Assembly: GCF_005081445.1 (NCBI RefSeq)
Contig: NZ_CP034873.1
Coordinates: forward strand, 434,001 to 498,000
Length of the DNA: 64,000 nucleotides
Direction of reading: 5' to 3'
Source of the DNA: Buchnera aphidicola (Hyadaphis tataricae)
GTDB lineage: Bacteria > Pseudomonadota > Gammaproteobacteria > Enterobacterales > Enterobacteriaceae
Of the stretch, positions 21,243 to 32,132 are shown one piece after another. The notes beneath the pieces were generated by a model. That model was not told the origin of the DNA and made no database searches. It was given only the letters and a program-made list of their open reading frames with translations. Made by a program: the position numbers and the translations under genes. Position 1 is the stretch's first letter, and each line of letters opens with the position of its first letter.

Positions 21243-22664
21243 TTAATTGGAAACCTTTTTGATTGCTAATTTTGGAATGTTCCAATGTGGAAAATGTTGG
21301 GAAATGAAAGCGTGAAAATGTAATTCAAAATCATTTTTATCATTATAAAAAATAGTGTCTGTTTTTTCTAATGTTTTATTAATCATTCCTGCTCCAACCG
21401 TGATATTTGTTAATAAATCAATAAAAATTATATTGCCTGTAAAACGATTTTGATAGTAGTCATCAAATATCACAAAATCACTAAATATTACTTTTACTCT
21501 TCCAATATTATTAAAAGATAAAAAATGGCTTTTTGTTTTTTTTAATGTTTGAATATCTATTTTAAATAAAATGTCTTTAATGTATGCGCGTGTTTTTTTT
21601 CCTGATAGTTTAACATTATATGATTGTTCTATTGATAAAATATTATCTGTCATCCAAACAATATCAATAATAGCTTCTTGAGAAGCTGTTAAATTAGAAT
21701 CACAATTGACGAAAAAATCACCTCTGTTAACATCTATATCATCTTCTAAAACAATAGTAATTGGTTCTCCTACTTCTGCAATTTTTAAATCTTTATTAAA
21801 GCTAACAATACGAGAAACATGAGAAATCTTATTAGAGGGTAATATTTTAATTGACTGTCCTGTTGTAATTGTACCCGATACTAACATTCCAGAATAACCG
21901 CGAAAATCTGAACTAGGACGATTAACATATTGTACTGGAAATCTTATTTCACGTGAATCTTCGTTTTTATTAATTATAATAGTTTCTAAAATATTTAACA
22001 ATGTACATCCATCATACCAAGGCATAAGGTTTTTTTTAAAAACAATATTTTCTCCAATTAAAGCCGAAATAGGTACAAAAATAATTTTTAATTCTTTAGA
22101 AATTTTTTTGGCAAAATCTAAAAAACTTTTTTGAATATTTATAAAAACATCTTTTTTATATTCAACTAAATCCATCTTATTTATCGCCACGATAAAATGT
22201 TGAATACCTAATAAATGTGAAATGAAACTATGTCTATATGTTTGTTCTGATAATCCTTTTCTAGCATCAACTAATAAAATAGACAAATCACATGTAGATG
22301 CTCCTGTAATCATATTTGATGTATATTGTTCATGACCGGGTGTATCTACAATGATAAATTTTCTTTTATTAGTAGAAAAATAACGATAAGCTACATCAAT
22401 TGTAATACCTTGTTCACGTTCTGATTCAAGTCCGTCAACGACTAATGCAAGATCTATTGCTTTTCCTTGAGTTCCATGAATTTTGCTATCATTTTTTAAA
22501 GAAAACAATTGATCTTCATAAATTTGCTGGGTGTCGTGTAACAATCTTCCAATTAAAGTGCTTTTGCCATCATCTACACTACCGCATGTTAAAAATTTTA
22601 GTAAAGTTTTTTTTTGATGTGTATTCAACCAGCTTTGAAAATGATTATTTGTATCTACGTTCAT
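21243..22664 (-). CDS. cysN: Sulfate adenylyltransferase subunit 1 (GTPase)
   Basis: CysN is the GTPase subunit that drives APS synthesis by CysD. The 473 aa protein (E. coli 475) has G1 GSVDDGKST near residue 28, the switch region GITIDVAYRYFST, G3 DTPGHEQYTSNM and G4 NKMDLV. The remaining domains resemble EF-Tu domains 2 and 3. It is separated from cysD by 17 bases. Confidence 0.97.
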   Translation of the reverse strand: MNVDTNNHFQSWLNTHQKKTLLKFLTCGSVDDGKSTLIGRLLHDTQQIYEDQLFSLKNDSKIHGTQGKAIDLALVVDGLESEREQGITIDVAYRYFSTNKRKFIIVDTPGHEQYTSNMITGASTCDLSILLVDARKGLSEQTYRHSFISHLLGIQHFIVAINKMDLVEYKKDVFINIQKSFLDFAKKISKELKIIFVPISALIGENIVFKKNLMPWYDGCTLLNILETIIINKNEDSREIRFPVQYVNRPSSDFRGYSGMLVSGTITTGQSIKILPSNKISHVSRIVSFNKDLKIAEVGEPITIVLEDDIDVNRGDFFVNCDSNLTASQEAIIDIVWMTDNILSIEQSYNVKLSGKKTRAYIKDILFKIDIQTLKKTKSHFLSFNNIGRVKVIFSDFVIFDDYYQNRFTGNIIFIDLLTNITVGAGMINKTLEKTDTIFYNDKNDFELHFHAFISQHFPHWNIPKLAIKKVSN

Positions 22665-22681
22665 TTTTAATGTACCTTTTT

Positions 22682-23593
22682 TTAAAAGTAACCGTGTCTT
22701 TTCTTAAATTCCATTGAACTCTTTTGATTATAATCAATAGTTCGACCCTTTCTTTCACTAGTTTTTACAGTTAGCGTTTCTATAATAATCTCTGGAACAT
22801 TTTTTGCTTGAGAAAGAATTGCACTTGTTAAAGGCCAACATCCCAAAGTGCGAAATCTAACCATTTTTTTATTTACAATCTCGTTAGAATGTATTTTCAT
22901 ACGTTCATCATCAACCATAATCAGCGCTCCGTTACGCTCTAGAACAGGACGTAAACGAGCAAAATAAAGCGGTACAATGTCTATTTTTTCTAAAAAAATA
23001 TATTGCCAAACATCTAACTCTGTCCAATTCGAAAGAGGAAAAACTCGAATATTTTCATTTTTTTTAATTTCACTATTATAATTCCACCACAATTCTGGTC
23101 GTTGTTGTTTAGGATCCCAATGATGAAATGAGTTACGAAAAGAATAAATACGCTCTTTAGAGCGTGATTTCTCTTCGTCTCTTCTAGCACCGCCAAATGC
23201 TGCATCAAAATTATATTTTGTTATCGCTTCTTTTAAACTCTCTGTTTTCATGACATCAGTATATTTTTCACCTCCATGTTCAAATGGGTTTAAATTGAGC
23301 ATTTTAGCTTTTGAATTCACATGAACTATTAATTCTATTTTATGAGTATTAGCAATATGTTCTCTAAACTGATACATTTCTTTAAACTTCCATTCGGTAT
23401 CTACATGAAGCAAAGGAAATGGAATATTTCCAGGATAAAAAGCTTTTTTTGCAAGATGTAGCATCACTGAAGAATCTTTACCAATAGAATATAACATTAC
23501 TGGATTTTTGAATTCTGCAACGACTTCGCGCATAATATAAATACTTTCAGATTCTAATTGACTTAAATGAGTAGTGTTAAATTTCAACATCAC
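22682..23593 (-). CDS. cysD: Sulfate adenylyltransferase subunit 2
   Basis: CysD carries the ATP-sulfurylase active site that adenylates sulfate. The 303 aa protein (E. coli 302) has the PP-loop [17 protein letters not shown] near residue 37, [19 protein letters not shown] near 135, and the C-terminal [13 protein letters not shown] tail ([19 protein letters not shown]). AAGGAA precedes the ATG. It follows cysG by 6 bases. Confidence 0.97.
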   Translation of the reverse strand: MMLKFNTTHLSQLESESIYIMREVVAEFKNPVMLYSIGKDSSVMLHLAKKAFYPGNIPFPLLHVDTEWKFKEMYQFREHIANTHKIELIVHVNSKAKMLNLNPFEHGGEKYTDVMKTESLKEAITKYNFDAAFGGARRDEEKSRSKERIYSFRNSFHHWDPKQQRPELWWNYNSEIKKNENIRVFPLSNWTELDVWQYIFLEKIDIVPLYFARLRPVLERNGALIMVDDERMKIHSNEIVNKKMVRFRTLGCWPLTSAILSQAKNVPEIIIETLTVKTSERKGRTIDYNQKSSMEFKKRHGYF

Positions 23594-23599
23594 TTTTCC

Positions 23600-25021
23600 T
23601 TAAATAACTTTTACTATAGAAGATGTATTACGAACGTACGTAAATGTTTTTGAAGTTTGAAACCATTTTAATGTTTTATGAAACCGAACAACCTCGCCAA
23701 TAATAAATAAAGATGGAGTAATGGAAAATTTGATTATTTTTTCGATGTCTTCTAAACAGCCTATAATCACTTTTTGATTTACAGTCGTTCCTTTTTCAAC
23801 AATAGCTACTGGAGTTGACGCTGCGCGACCACACTGCATTAATTTTTTTGCAATATCTGTTGCATTGAACATTCCCATATACACTACTAGGGTATAAGAA
23901 GAATCTGCTAACACAGAACAGTTTTGTGAAAAAATATTTCCACATTTTTGACCAGTAATTAAAATAACACCATGAGAATATTTACGATGTGTTAACGGTA
24001 TTCCAGTATACGCAGAAACTCCAATAGCAGAAGTAATACCTGGAACCACTTGAAAATCTATACCATATTTTTTTGCAGCTTCTATTTCTTCAGCGCCACG
24101 TCCAAAAATAAAGGAATCGCCACCTTTTAATCGAACTACTTTCTTGCCTTGTCGTGCCAAAAATATTAACAATTTAATAATTTTATCTTGCTTAATACTT
24201 TTTAAACCAACTCGTTTACCAACATAAATACGTTTTGCATCACGACGAATTAAATCTAACACATCTGCACTCACCAAAGCATCATATAAAACCACATCTG
24301 CTTGTTGTAATATTTGAAACCCTCTTAAAGTTAATAAACCACTATCGCCAGGACCAGCTCCTACTAAAATAATTTCACCTCGCAATAAAATATCTTTTTT
24401 CATCATTTTTTTTAAAATATTAATTGCTTTTTCATAATTTTCATTCAAAACATGTTCAACAAAAATACTCTTAAACAATTTTTCCCAAAATCGACGTCTT
24501 TCTAATAAAGTATGAAAACGTTGTTTAATTTTTTCTCTCCATTCACCAGCTATTTTTGCAACATTACCTAATTTCATAGGTAACATTGATTCAATTTTTT
24601 CTCTTAACAAACGCAATAAAACTGGAGCAAATCCTCCAGAAGAAATCGATATAATAATTGGAGAACGATCAATAATAGAAGGAAAGATAAAAGAACATTT
24701 TGACTTATCATCAACAACATTAACTAATAAACTATGTTTTATACATAATTGAAATATATATTTATTTAATTGTAAATCGTTTGTCGCTGAAACCACTAAA
24801 TAAACGTTTTTCAAATAAATTTCATTAAATTCTCGAGATAACCAATAAATTTTTTTTTCATTAAAAAGTATTTTTACTCCTGAACACAGTTTTTTTGCAA
24901 TAACATTAACTTTAGCTTTTGAACGAAGCAACAGTGTAATTTTATTGAATGCCACTTCTCCAGCACCAATCACTAAAACAGTTTTTAAGTGTAAATCTAA
25001 AAAAACAGGAAGATAATTCAC
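23600..25021 (-). CDS. cysG: Siroheme synthase (multifunctional)
   Basis: CysG makes siroheme from uroporphyrinogen III; siroheme is the cofactor of the CysI subunit encoded nearby. The N-terminal half is the NAD-dependent dehydrogenase/ferrochelatase (VIGAGEVAFNKI near residue 18; CSFIFPSIIDRSPIIISISS around the key Ser). The C-terminal half is the SAM uroporphyrinogen methyltransferase (LVGAGPGDSGLLTLRG, YVGKRVGLK, VRLKGGDSFIFGRG, VVPGITSAIGVSAY). It is 473 aa (E. coli 457) and both halves are intact. In E. coli cysG lies in the nir operon; here it heads the cysDNC unit. Confidence 0.96.
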   Translation of the reverse strand: MNYLPVFLDLHLKTVLVIGAGEVAFNKITLLLRSKAKVNVIAKKLCSGVKILFNEKKIYWLSREFNEIYLKNVYLVVSATNDLQLNKYIFQLCIKHSLLVNVVDDKSKCSFIFPSIIDRSPIIISISSGGFAPVLLRLLREKIESMLPMKLGNVAKIAGEWREKIKQRFHTLLERRRFWEKLFKSIFVEHVLNENYEKAINILKKMMKKDILLRGEIILVGAGPGDSGLLTLRGFQILQQADVVLYDALVSADVLDLIRRDAKRIYVGKRVGLKSIKQDKIIKLLIFLARQGKKVVRLKGGDSFIFGRGAEEIEAAKKYGIDFQVVPGITSAIGVSAYTGIPLTHRKYSHGVILITGQKCGNIFSQNCSVLADSSYTLVVYMGMFNATDIAKKLMQCGRAASTPVAIVEKGTTVNQKVIIGCLEDIEKIIKFSITPSLFIIGEVVRFHKTLKWFQTSKTFTYVRNTSSIVKVI

Positions 25022-25209
25022 GTTAACCTTTTTTAAAAAATAAAATCAAAAATCACACATCTGATATAAAGTACTAGAAAATAATAAAACAGTATTTAAA
25101 TATTAATATTTTTTCTATTTATTTTGATAAGATAACAAATGTTGTTTCAACATACTTAAACAGAGTTAAACAGATTAGATTATAGAAAAACTATTTTTAA
25201 TATCAGCAT
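25022..25209. other. Intergenic region between cysH and cysG
   Basis: This 188-base gap is the largest inside the cys cluster and divides it into two same-strand groups, cysJ-I-H and cysG-D-N-C. It is the likely place for a promoter of the second group, but no convincing -35/-10 pair or terminator hairpin could be picked out by eye. Confidence 0.5.
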
Positions 25210-25944
25210 CTAGTCTTCATGCAACCCACATTCTCGTTTGAGTCCAAAAAATCGCGTTTCCTCTTCTAGCATACCTGGTGCATGTTTCAGCGTTGTATGA
25301 ACATCACCAACAGAAGAATAACCATCTTTTGATAAAGGATGTAATTTAAGATTATGTTTTCTTAAATATTCATTCGATTGATTATTAGACCAATCGACAA
25401 TAGGAAGAACCTTAAAAACGCCTTTTTTAATTTCAATATACGGTAATAAACTTCTACTTTTTGACTGATCACGACGTAAACCAGCAAACCATGTTTGAAC
25501 AGATAATTGGATTAAAGCGACATGCATTGGTTGCACTTTATTGATCTGATTATAACGATTGATACCTTGTATTCCTTTATTCCATAATTGTCCATATCTT
25601 GCTTCTTGCCATGCAGGAGAAATTTTTGATCTGAATACTTGCAAATTTAAATGATATTTATTAGTTATAAAATCAATAAAATGGTATGTTTCCGGAAATA
25701 AATAACCCGTATCAATTAAAATAACAGGAATATTAGGTTTTTGTTGAATTAATATATGTAATAAAACCATGGAATTAACACCAAAACTAGATGATATAAT
25801 ATGTTTATCAGGTAAATTATCTAATGCCCAAGAAACTCGCTCTTCCGCAGAAATGCGGGACATAAATAAATTTAATCTAGATAAAACTTTAATTCTATCT
25901 TTTAAACTCAATTGATTAATATTTTTAATATCAAGTTTTGACAT
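25210..25944 (-). CDS. cysH: Phosphoadenylylsulfate (PAPS) reductase
   Basis: CysH reduces PAPS to sulfite using thioredoxin or glutaredoxin. The 244 aa protein (E. coli 244) has [16 protein letters not shown] as its PP-loop-like motif, and [13 protein letters not shown]. The catalytic cysteine is C240 in the C-terminal KRECGLHED. It lacks the extra cysteine pairs of APS-type reductases, so it is the PAPS-type, consistent with the presence of cysC. Confidence 0.97.
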   Translation of the reverse strand: MSKLDIKNINQLSLKDRIKVLSRLNLFMSRISAEERVSWALDNLPDKHIISSSFGVNSMVLLHILIQQKPNIPVILIDTGYLFPETYHFIDFITNKYHLNLQVFRSKISPAWQEARYGQLWNKGIQGINRYNQINKVQPMHVALIQLSVQTWFAGLRRDQSKSRSLLPYIEIKKGVFKVLPIVDWSNNQSNEYLRKHNLKLHPLSKDGYSSVGDVHTTLKHAPGMLEEETRFFGLKRECGLHED

Positions 25945-25959
25945 TTTTGTCTCTCCACA

Positions 25960-27666
25960 TTAATTCCAAAAATCATACACAGGATCAACAACTTCTTTAA
26001 TGATGCCTTTTCTAATAGTAAAATCTCCAAAATCTTCTTCTTTTTGACGATGATTAGACCAAACTTTTATTAAAAAATCTAAATTAATTAATATTTCTTT
26101 TTCAGTTATATTTTCTTTATAAATCTTAGGAATACGGCTACCTATTCTATTACCACCTATATATAAATTATATCTACCAATTGATTTGCCAATTAAACCT
26201 ATTTCAGATAATAAAGATCTTCCACAACCATTAGGGCAACCAGAAATACGAAAAATTATAGTTTCTTTTTCTACATTATATTTTAGCATGATGTTTTCTA
26301 GTTTAGTAATAAAAAAAGATAAAACACGTTCCGCTTCAGCCATAGCTAAAGGACATGTAGGAAATGAAACACAAGCCATAGAATTTTGACGCAAATTACT
26401 TATATTTCTTATTAATCCATGTGTAATAGCTATTTTTTCAATGTCATCTTTTTTATCTTCAGGGATCTCTGTAATGATAATATTTTGATTAGATGTTAAT
26501 CTAAAATTACCATCATGAATATTTGCAATTTTTGACAATCCTAATTTTAATGATTGATTATTATTGTCATCAATACGTCCATTAGGAATAAATAATGTTA
26601 AACTCCAGTAATTACAAATATCTTTTTTCCATCCAAAACTATCTCCTCGATTTGTAAAATTATAAGGTCTAATTTCTTCAAAAGTTACGCCTGATCTTCT
26701 TTCAACTTCTCTTTTAAAATTTTCTAAACCAACATTTTTAATAGTATATCTAGTCTTGGCATTATTACGATTGGTTCGATTGCCCCAATCTCTTTGTGTT
26801 GTGACTATTGATTCAGCAATCAATAACGTTTTTTCTATTGAAATATAACCTAATTCTTGCGCAAGAAAAGGCCATGTCAATTTATTTCCATGAACAAAAG
26901 ATAAACCACCACCTATTAAAACATTAAAACCAATAATGTTATTTTTCTTAGAAACAACAATAAAATTCATGTCATTAGCGTATAAATCGACATCATTATA
27001 TGGTGGAATAACTACTGTTGTTTTAAATTTTCTTGGTAAATAAGTTTTACCTAAAATAGGTTCTTTATCTTTTTTAGTAATTTTTTTCTGATCCAACCAA
27101 ATTTCTACATACGCTTTAGTATGTGGTAATAATAATTCTGAAATTTTTTTAGCCCATGCATAAGCGCTTTTATGAATTAAAGATTCCATCGGGTTAGATG
27201 TGCATAGCACATTTCTATTGACGTCATTTGCTGTTCCTAAAGCATCTAATTCTATTTCATGTAACATTTTATGCGCATCTTTTAATTTTTTCTTTAAAAT
27301 ACCATGAAATTGAAAAGTTTGACGATTAGTTAATCGAATTGAACTATATAACGTGTTTTGAGTAGCAAATTGATCAATTTTTAACCATTTTTTTGCTTTA
27401 ATGACTCCACCTGGTAGTCTACAACGTAGCATCATTGAATAAAGAGGTTCTAATTTTTGCTCATAGCGCTCCAAACGTAAATCACGATTGTCTTGTTGAT
27501 ACATACCATGAAATCGAATAAGTGAAAAATTATCTCCAGTAAAACTATTGGTTATATCATTTTTTAAATCTTCAACTATAGTGCCTCTAAGATAATTACT
27601 GTTTTCTTTAATGCGTTCTGCATCGGTAACGTTTTTTTTGACATCTATTTTATTATTTTTTTTCAT
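25960..27666 (-). CDS. cysI: Sulfite reductase hemoprotein (beta) subunit
   Basis: CysI reduces sulfite to sulfide on a siroheme coupled to a 4Fe-4S cluster. The 568 aa protein (E. coli 570) has the four cluster cysteines in [17 protein letters not shown] and [10 protein letters not shown], and the sulfite-binding arginines of [12 protein letters not shown]. It overlaps cysJ by one base (27666), so the two subunits are translated together. Intact. Confidence 0.97.
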   Translation of the reverse strand: MKKNNKIDVKKNVTDAERIKENSNYLRGTIVEDLKNDITNSFTGDNFSLIRFHGMYQQDNRDLRLERYEQKLEPLYSMMLRCRLPGGVIKAKKWLKIDQFATQNTLYSSIRLTNRQTFQFHGILKKKLKDAHKMLHEIELDALGTANDVNRNVLCTSNPMESLIHKSAYAWAKKISELLLPHTKAYVEIWLDQKKITKKDKEPILGKTYLPRKFKTTVVIPPYNDVDLYANDMNFIVVSKKNNIIGFNVLIGGGLSFVHGNKLTWPFLAQELGYISIEKTLLIAESIVTTQRDWGNRTNRNNAKTRYTIKNVGLENFKREVERRSGVTFEEIRPYNFTNRGDSFGWKKDICNYWSLTLFIPNGRIDDNNNQSLKLGLSKIANIHDGNFRLTSNQNIIITEIPEDKKDDIEKIAITHGLIRNISNLRQNSMACVSFPTCPLAMAEAERVLSFFITKLENIMLKYNVEKETIIFRISGCPNGCGRSLLSEIGLIGKSIGRYNLYIGGNRIGSRIPKIYKENITEKEILINLDFLIKVWSNHRQKEEDFGDFTIRKGIIKEVVDPVYDFWN

Positions 27667-29468
27667 TAATATACATCTCTTTGATAACGTTTATTCATAC
27701 GCAAACTACTTAAAAAATCTTTAGCATCTTCAATGTTCATGTTATTATTATTTGAAATGACATCTAATAAGGCTAATTCGACATCTTTAGCCATTTTAGA
27801 AGCATTTCCGCACACGTATATTGCAGCGCCGTCTTTAATCCAAGACCACATCTCTTTTCCATGTTCTCTAATTTTATCTTGAATATATATTTTATCGGCT
27901 TGATCTCGAGACCAAGCTAAAGTAATTTTATTCAGTAAACCACTTTTAATATATCTTTGCCATTCTATTTGGTATAAAAAATCTTCTGTAAAACTAGGAT
28001 TTCCAAAAAAAATCCAATTTTTTCCTAAAGATTGATCGTAATCTCTTTGTTGCATAAATGCACGAAAGGGAGCGATACCTGTCCCAGAAGCAATCATAAT
28101 CATTGATGTTTTCTGATCTTGAGGTAAACGAAAACTATCATTAGCCTCAACAAAAATTTTTATTTTATCGTCCGGTTTTAAAGCCTGAGAAAGATAACCA
28201 GAAGCACCCCCAAAATGAAAAGAACCAGAAATATTTTTTTTTACAACGCCAACGGTAATATGAATTTCATCATTTGTTTCAGATTGAGAAGAAGAGATAG
28301 AATATAATCGCGGATGCAAAGGTCTTAAAAAATTAATCAATTGTTCAGAAGATATTTTAGATTTGTGATCATGAAACATATTAACTAAAGGGGTATTGGT
28401 AACATATTCATTTAATCTTATTTTATTTAAAATAAGATTGTTTAAAAAATGGTTTTTTGAAAAAGCAGCATACTTTTTTACCATGTTTGTTGTATTAACA
28501 GTCAATTCAAAATGATTTTTTAATGCATCAAAAATACTGATAACATTATTTTTAATATTAACTTGTTCTAACGGATTAATAGACAGTGATGTCAGTATTT
28601 TCTTTATTAAATTAGAGTCGTTTTTATACCATACTCCAAGTGCATCACCTGGTTTATAACTTATATTCAAATCTTTTATATCAATTTCAATATGACGAAT
28701 ATCTTTACTAGAATATCGACCTGTTATTTTTTGATTTGTTAAAACTGTTGCTATAGCCGGATAATTTTTGTTGTAAGAACATTGATTGTTTATTAAATGA
28801 TCCTGATTTTTTAAATTTTTAGAGGAAGAAGAAAAAGAAACACATTTATTTTTAACAATAGATAATATTTTTTGAGACCATGCGAGATAATCTTTTTCAT
28901 ATTCAATATCTGCATCAAATCGACACAATAACGATTTAGCTCCTAATTCTTGCAATCTTCGATCAAAATCTTTTGCTGCTTGACAAAACAAATTGTAAGA
29001 GGTGTCTCCTAATCCAAATATACTGTAATATAAATTATCTAGTTTTGGAGCTCTTTTAGACATAATGAAATTATGAAAAGATATAGCTTCTTCTGGAACT
29101 TCTCCCTCACCTTGAGTTGAAATAATTAAAATTAATATTTTTTCATTTTTTATATTTTTAAATTTATAATCAAGAGCATGAATCAAATTATTTTTTATGC
29201 TGTTTTGATTGAAATATTTATTTAAACGTTGAGATAATAATTTAGCATTTCCAGTCTGAGAAGCTGAAATAATAGTAATTTTTTGTTCAATATTAACGAG
29301 TTGTTTTTCAATAACAGAAAAATGAGTATTTTTATTAGCGCTTCTCCAAAAATAACCCGATAACCAAGCATTTTGAATATCAGAACAATTATGTTCTAAT
29401 TGTTGTAAAAAACTTAGTTGTTCTTGATTTAAAGGACATACACAATCAAATGCTTTTTGATTATTCAT
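27666..29468 (-). CDS. cysJ: Sulfite reductase flavoprotein (alpha) subunit
   Basis: CysJ passes electrons from NADPH through FAD and FMN to CysI. The 600 aa protein (E. coli 599) has an N-terminal flavodoxin domain ([16 protein letters not shown] near 70; [24 protein letters not shown]), an FAD domain (RLYSISSSQ) and an NADPH domain ([19 protein letters not shown]), and ends RYQRDVY. It is the first gene of the cysJIH group; upstream lies the gene desert. Confidence 0.97.
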   Translation of the reverse strand: MNNQKAFDCVCPLNQEQLSFLQQLEHNCSDIQNAWLSGYFWRSANKNTHFSVIEKQLVNIEQKITIISASQTGNAKLLSQRLNKYFNQNSIKNNLIHALDYKFKNIKNEKILILIISTQGEGEVPEEAISFHNFIMSKRAPKLDNLYYSIFGLGDTSYNLFCQAAKDFDRRLQELGAKSLLCRFDADIEYEKDYLAWSQKILSIVKNKCVSFSSSSKNLKNQDHLINNQCSYNKNYPAIATVLTNQKITGRYSSKDIRHIEIDIKDLNISYKPGDALGVWYKNDSNLIKKILTSLSINPLEQVNIKNNVISIFDALKNHFELTVNTTNMVKKYAAFSKNHFLNNLILNKIRLNEYVTNTPLVNMFHDHKSKISSEQLINFLRPLHPRLYSISSSQSETNDEIHITVGVVKKNISGSFHFGGASGYLSQALKPDDKIKIFVEANDSFRLPQDQKTSMIMIASGTGIAPFRAFMQQRDYDQSLGKNWIFFGNPSFTEDFLYQIEWQRYIKSGLLNKITLAWSRDQADKIYIQDKIREHGKEMWSWIKDGAAIYVCGNASKMAKDVELALLDVISNNNNMNIEDAKDFLSSLRMNKRYQRDVY

Positions 29469-30358
29469 AATATTAAAAAATCCAAGTTTTGTTATATTAA
29501 AGAATTTATTTTTTTAAAAAACATAATTTTAAAAAATGTAAATCTTTTTATAAAAAATACAAAATATATAATATCAAATAAAACATTATTATATTTTTCA
29601 AAATTAAGATTGCTCAGTGCGTAATGTTATTAATTTTTTTTTTCATAATAACTTCAGGGCAACTAGACAATGATCATACCTATCAAAGAACAACTTTTTT
29701 GAAAAACATGTTTTATTTTTTATGCAATGCGACACAATCATTTAACTTCTATTGCAGTAGAGTGAAAAATTTTCACGCTATCTTAGTTGCAGATGATTTT
29801 TTTTAATCTAATAAAATAGATGAATAATAAAATTATAAATGCAAGATTATTCAGTTAATATCGAAAGAATGAATATGTTAAAAATGATCTTTTTATTGAG
29901 TGCTTCTAAAAAATTTATCAATCTAAACTAAACTATTAGATGTAAAATGATAAAGAATTATTAAACATGTTAGTTATGTTTATCATAAAAGTTAAGATTC
30001 TATTATTTAAATCATCTGAAAGACGCATTCTCGTAAAGATCTTATCAAAAGACTGATTACTACCTATTCATCAGGAACAAAATGAACAAAACAACCCAAA
30101 ATTGAAAATAAGAGTAATCAAATACATATAAGTGCTTTTAGCCATTACAATAGGTATTGTTGTGACTAAAATTTTTCCGTTTACATAATACAATGGAATT
30201 TTTATGCATGGATAGTTCAAAGATAGCTCAATAATTGGATCATAACTGCATAATAAAAACACACCGTTGTTCGTTTATCATAAAAAATATACAGTTTAAA
30301 AAAATATAAAACATTCAGATTAATGTGATGATACATCTTGTTTGCGCTAATTTTCTGC

Positions 30359-30387
30359 AGTGTTTTTTAAATATTTTAAAAAGCACT
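30359..30387 (+). repeat. Hairpin in the gene desert
   Basis: AGTGTTTTTTAAA pairs with TTTAAAAAGCACT across 13 positions (one G-U pair) with a 3-base loop. It overlaps the first base or two before a TATAAT at 30388-30393 and lies 52 bases before the terminator-like hairpin. Confidence 0.6.
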
Positions 30388-30439
30388 TATAATGTTAAAA
30401 ATCTCTGTATAATTTATTTCCTAAAGACAAGACTTGAGT

Positions 30440-30463
30440 ACAGCATTAACCATGCTGTTTTTA
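30440..30463 (+). terminator. Orphan terminator-like hairpin in the gene desert
   Basis: ACAGCAT-TAACC-ATGCTGT is a perfect 7 bp stem with a 5-base loop followed by TTTTTAT, the form of an intrinsic terminator on the plus strand. No gene precedes it. It may end a small RNA or be the remains of a lost gene. Confidence 0.6.
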
Positions 30464-31235
30464 TATGCTTTAAATAAGAGAAAAAATATAACGTACTATA
30501 TTCTTGAAGAACTTGCACTATATTATAGTATTTAACAATTAAGTGAACGTACACCTTATGCATTTGAATATAATCGCTCTAATAATTTTATTATATTTTA
30601 TTTTTAATGATTTAATGATTAATACTGTTGTATGTTCTTATTTAATATTTTTAATATACTCTTTTAAATTATTTTTAATAGATTTTAACTTATAAAATTT
30701 AATATTATAAAATTAGAAAATAACATTACCATCTCAAATAGATTTAGAAGGGTTTAAAGCAATTTCTGTATTTAATAAAAATTACAATTTTTTAACACAA
30801 TCAATTGATAAATGTATGTTATTCATATTTTTAATTTTTATTTTTTAATATTAAATAGAAATTAGTTAAAAATTTAATCTAGCACAAATGCGAACAAAAT
30901 CATGAGACAATACAGCACATACAGCACATTGAGTGCGAATTTTTTTCTAAATTTTTTCATTTGATTAATAATAATTTACTTTGTTATAACATTATTAAAA
31001 CAATCTTACATTTTTACACCGTTTTCTAAATAAAAAAAAATTTTTAATAAATTATTCAAACAACGATACAATGCTCTATTTCTTAGTATAGAAAGTACTT
31101 GTGTATTCAACACAATGAACAAAGTATTTTGAAATATTTCTAAACTGCTTTAAACATGAACGTCTATAAAATACTATGTTCTATACAATTAATTTTTAAT
31201 TCTTGAATATAAGAGAATTTTTTTATATAAATAAA

Positions 31236-31295
31236 TTTAGTATATTGAACAAAAAACCATCAAAAAATATTAAATATTGTTTTTTCTATACTAAA
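31236..31295. repeat. Inverted repeat in the gene desert
   Basis: TTTAGTATA (31236-31244) and TATACTAAA (31287-31295) form a perfect 9 bp inverted repeat around 42 bases, which themselves contain A6 and T6 runs able to extend the pairing partly. Confidence 0.5.
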
Positions 31296-32029
31296 TGCAT
31301 TTAGATTATGAGTTCGAAATTGCAATCTGATTGTGTTATGTGCGATCTATAAATAAAATTATAATTATGAATTTTGTTCAATGTTCTTTTATTCTTAATT
31401 AAAAGAAAATTAAAAAATATAACTTATAAATTCTTCAGGAACAAAAATTTCTTAAGGATTTTTTGTTCAAATGCTACGAGTACAATTTTAGATTGATAAA
31501 TTTTAAAAGAGCAAAACTTGAAGAAATATCCAAACAAGCATGTCTAAATAAATGTTGTTTTTGCCAAATATAAACTATGAAATTATTCGAACCTAATGTA
31601 TATCAGGTGTAATCTGTAATAGCTCCGAGAATGATTACGAAAACTATTTTCAAGATATGAATTTTTTTATAATGTCTCTTGATTGCAAGCGGCAATAGAT
31701 TTATCTCACTTTGATGAGTTTTAACGGATAATGATTCTATATATGATATAAAATCCCAGACATTGATATAATTTTATTATTAGAATATCCTGTATTTGTA
31801 AAAAGTGATTTTCAATACTGTAGATACTTATTCAGCTTTGCAATAAAAAGGTTTTCAAAAATTGCTCATGTTATACACAAGTAAAATATCAAGATATTTC
31901 AATTTTAAAGATCGATGCTATTTTAGCATGAGGATATTATTATCAAAGTACATCGTAGTATTTTCATAATATATAATATGCATTTAATATAAATAAAATA
32001 GCAACGCAAAACATCTACAGTACAATGCG

Positions 32030-32049
32030 AAATATCAATATTGATATTT
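32030..32049. repeat. Perfect 20-base palindrome upstream of dsbA
   Basis: AAATATCAAT followed directly by ATTGATATTT forms a perfect 20-base palindrome about 84 bases upstream of the dsbA start codon. It could be a protein-binding site or chance in A+T-rich DNA. Confidence 0.55.
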
Positions 32050-32132
32050 TTATGTTTTATATGTGTTACATTTTCTCTAATTTTAAAAATTTTTGATATT
32101 AAACAACAAAATAATAAATGAGATTATGAAAA

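Larger units (their letters stand above)
29469..32132. other. 2.66 kb gene desert between cysJ and dsbA
   Basis: No frame over about 65 codons and no recognisable protein exists here, in a genome whose other gaps are nearly all under 300 bases. Short open pieces occur on both strands (minus strand 30071-30262 and 29938-30060; plus strand about 30730-30855; plus strand about 31480-31580) without start signals or recognisable similarity; they may be decayed genes. The region holds a hairpin with a U-tract (30440-30463), a 13 bp stem (30359-30387), an inverted repeat (31236-31295), a 9-base tandem duplication (30912-30929) and a 20-base palindrome (32030-32049). No tRNA, rRNA, tmRNA, 4.5S RNA or RNase P RNA was recognised. 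Confidence 0.8.

Noticed and set aside
25022-25209. CRISPR-Cas remnants at the cysD-cysH interval, where E. coli carries them
   Set aside because: No repeats or cas-like frames; the interval is filled by cysG and a plain 188-base gap.
29624-29806. 60-codon plus-strand open frame in the desert
   Set aside because: No start signal or family resemblance; length is within what chance gives in 2.6 kb.
30071-30262. 63-codon minus-strand open frame in the desert taken as a gene
   Set aside because: No Shine-Dalgarno sequence, no recognisable family and stops directly around it; kept only as a possible relic.
31871-31879. TTATACACA, a match to the DnaA box consensus
   Set aside because: A single copy without clustering, AT-rich repeats or dnaA/gidA nearby; not enough for an origin.
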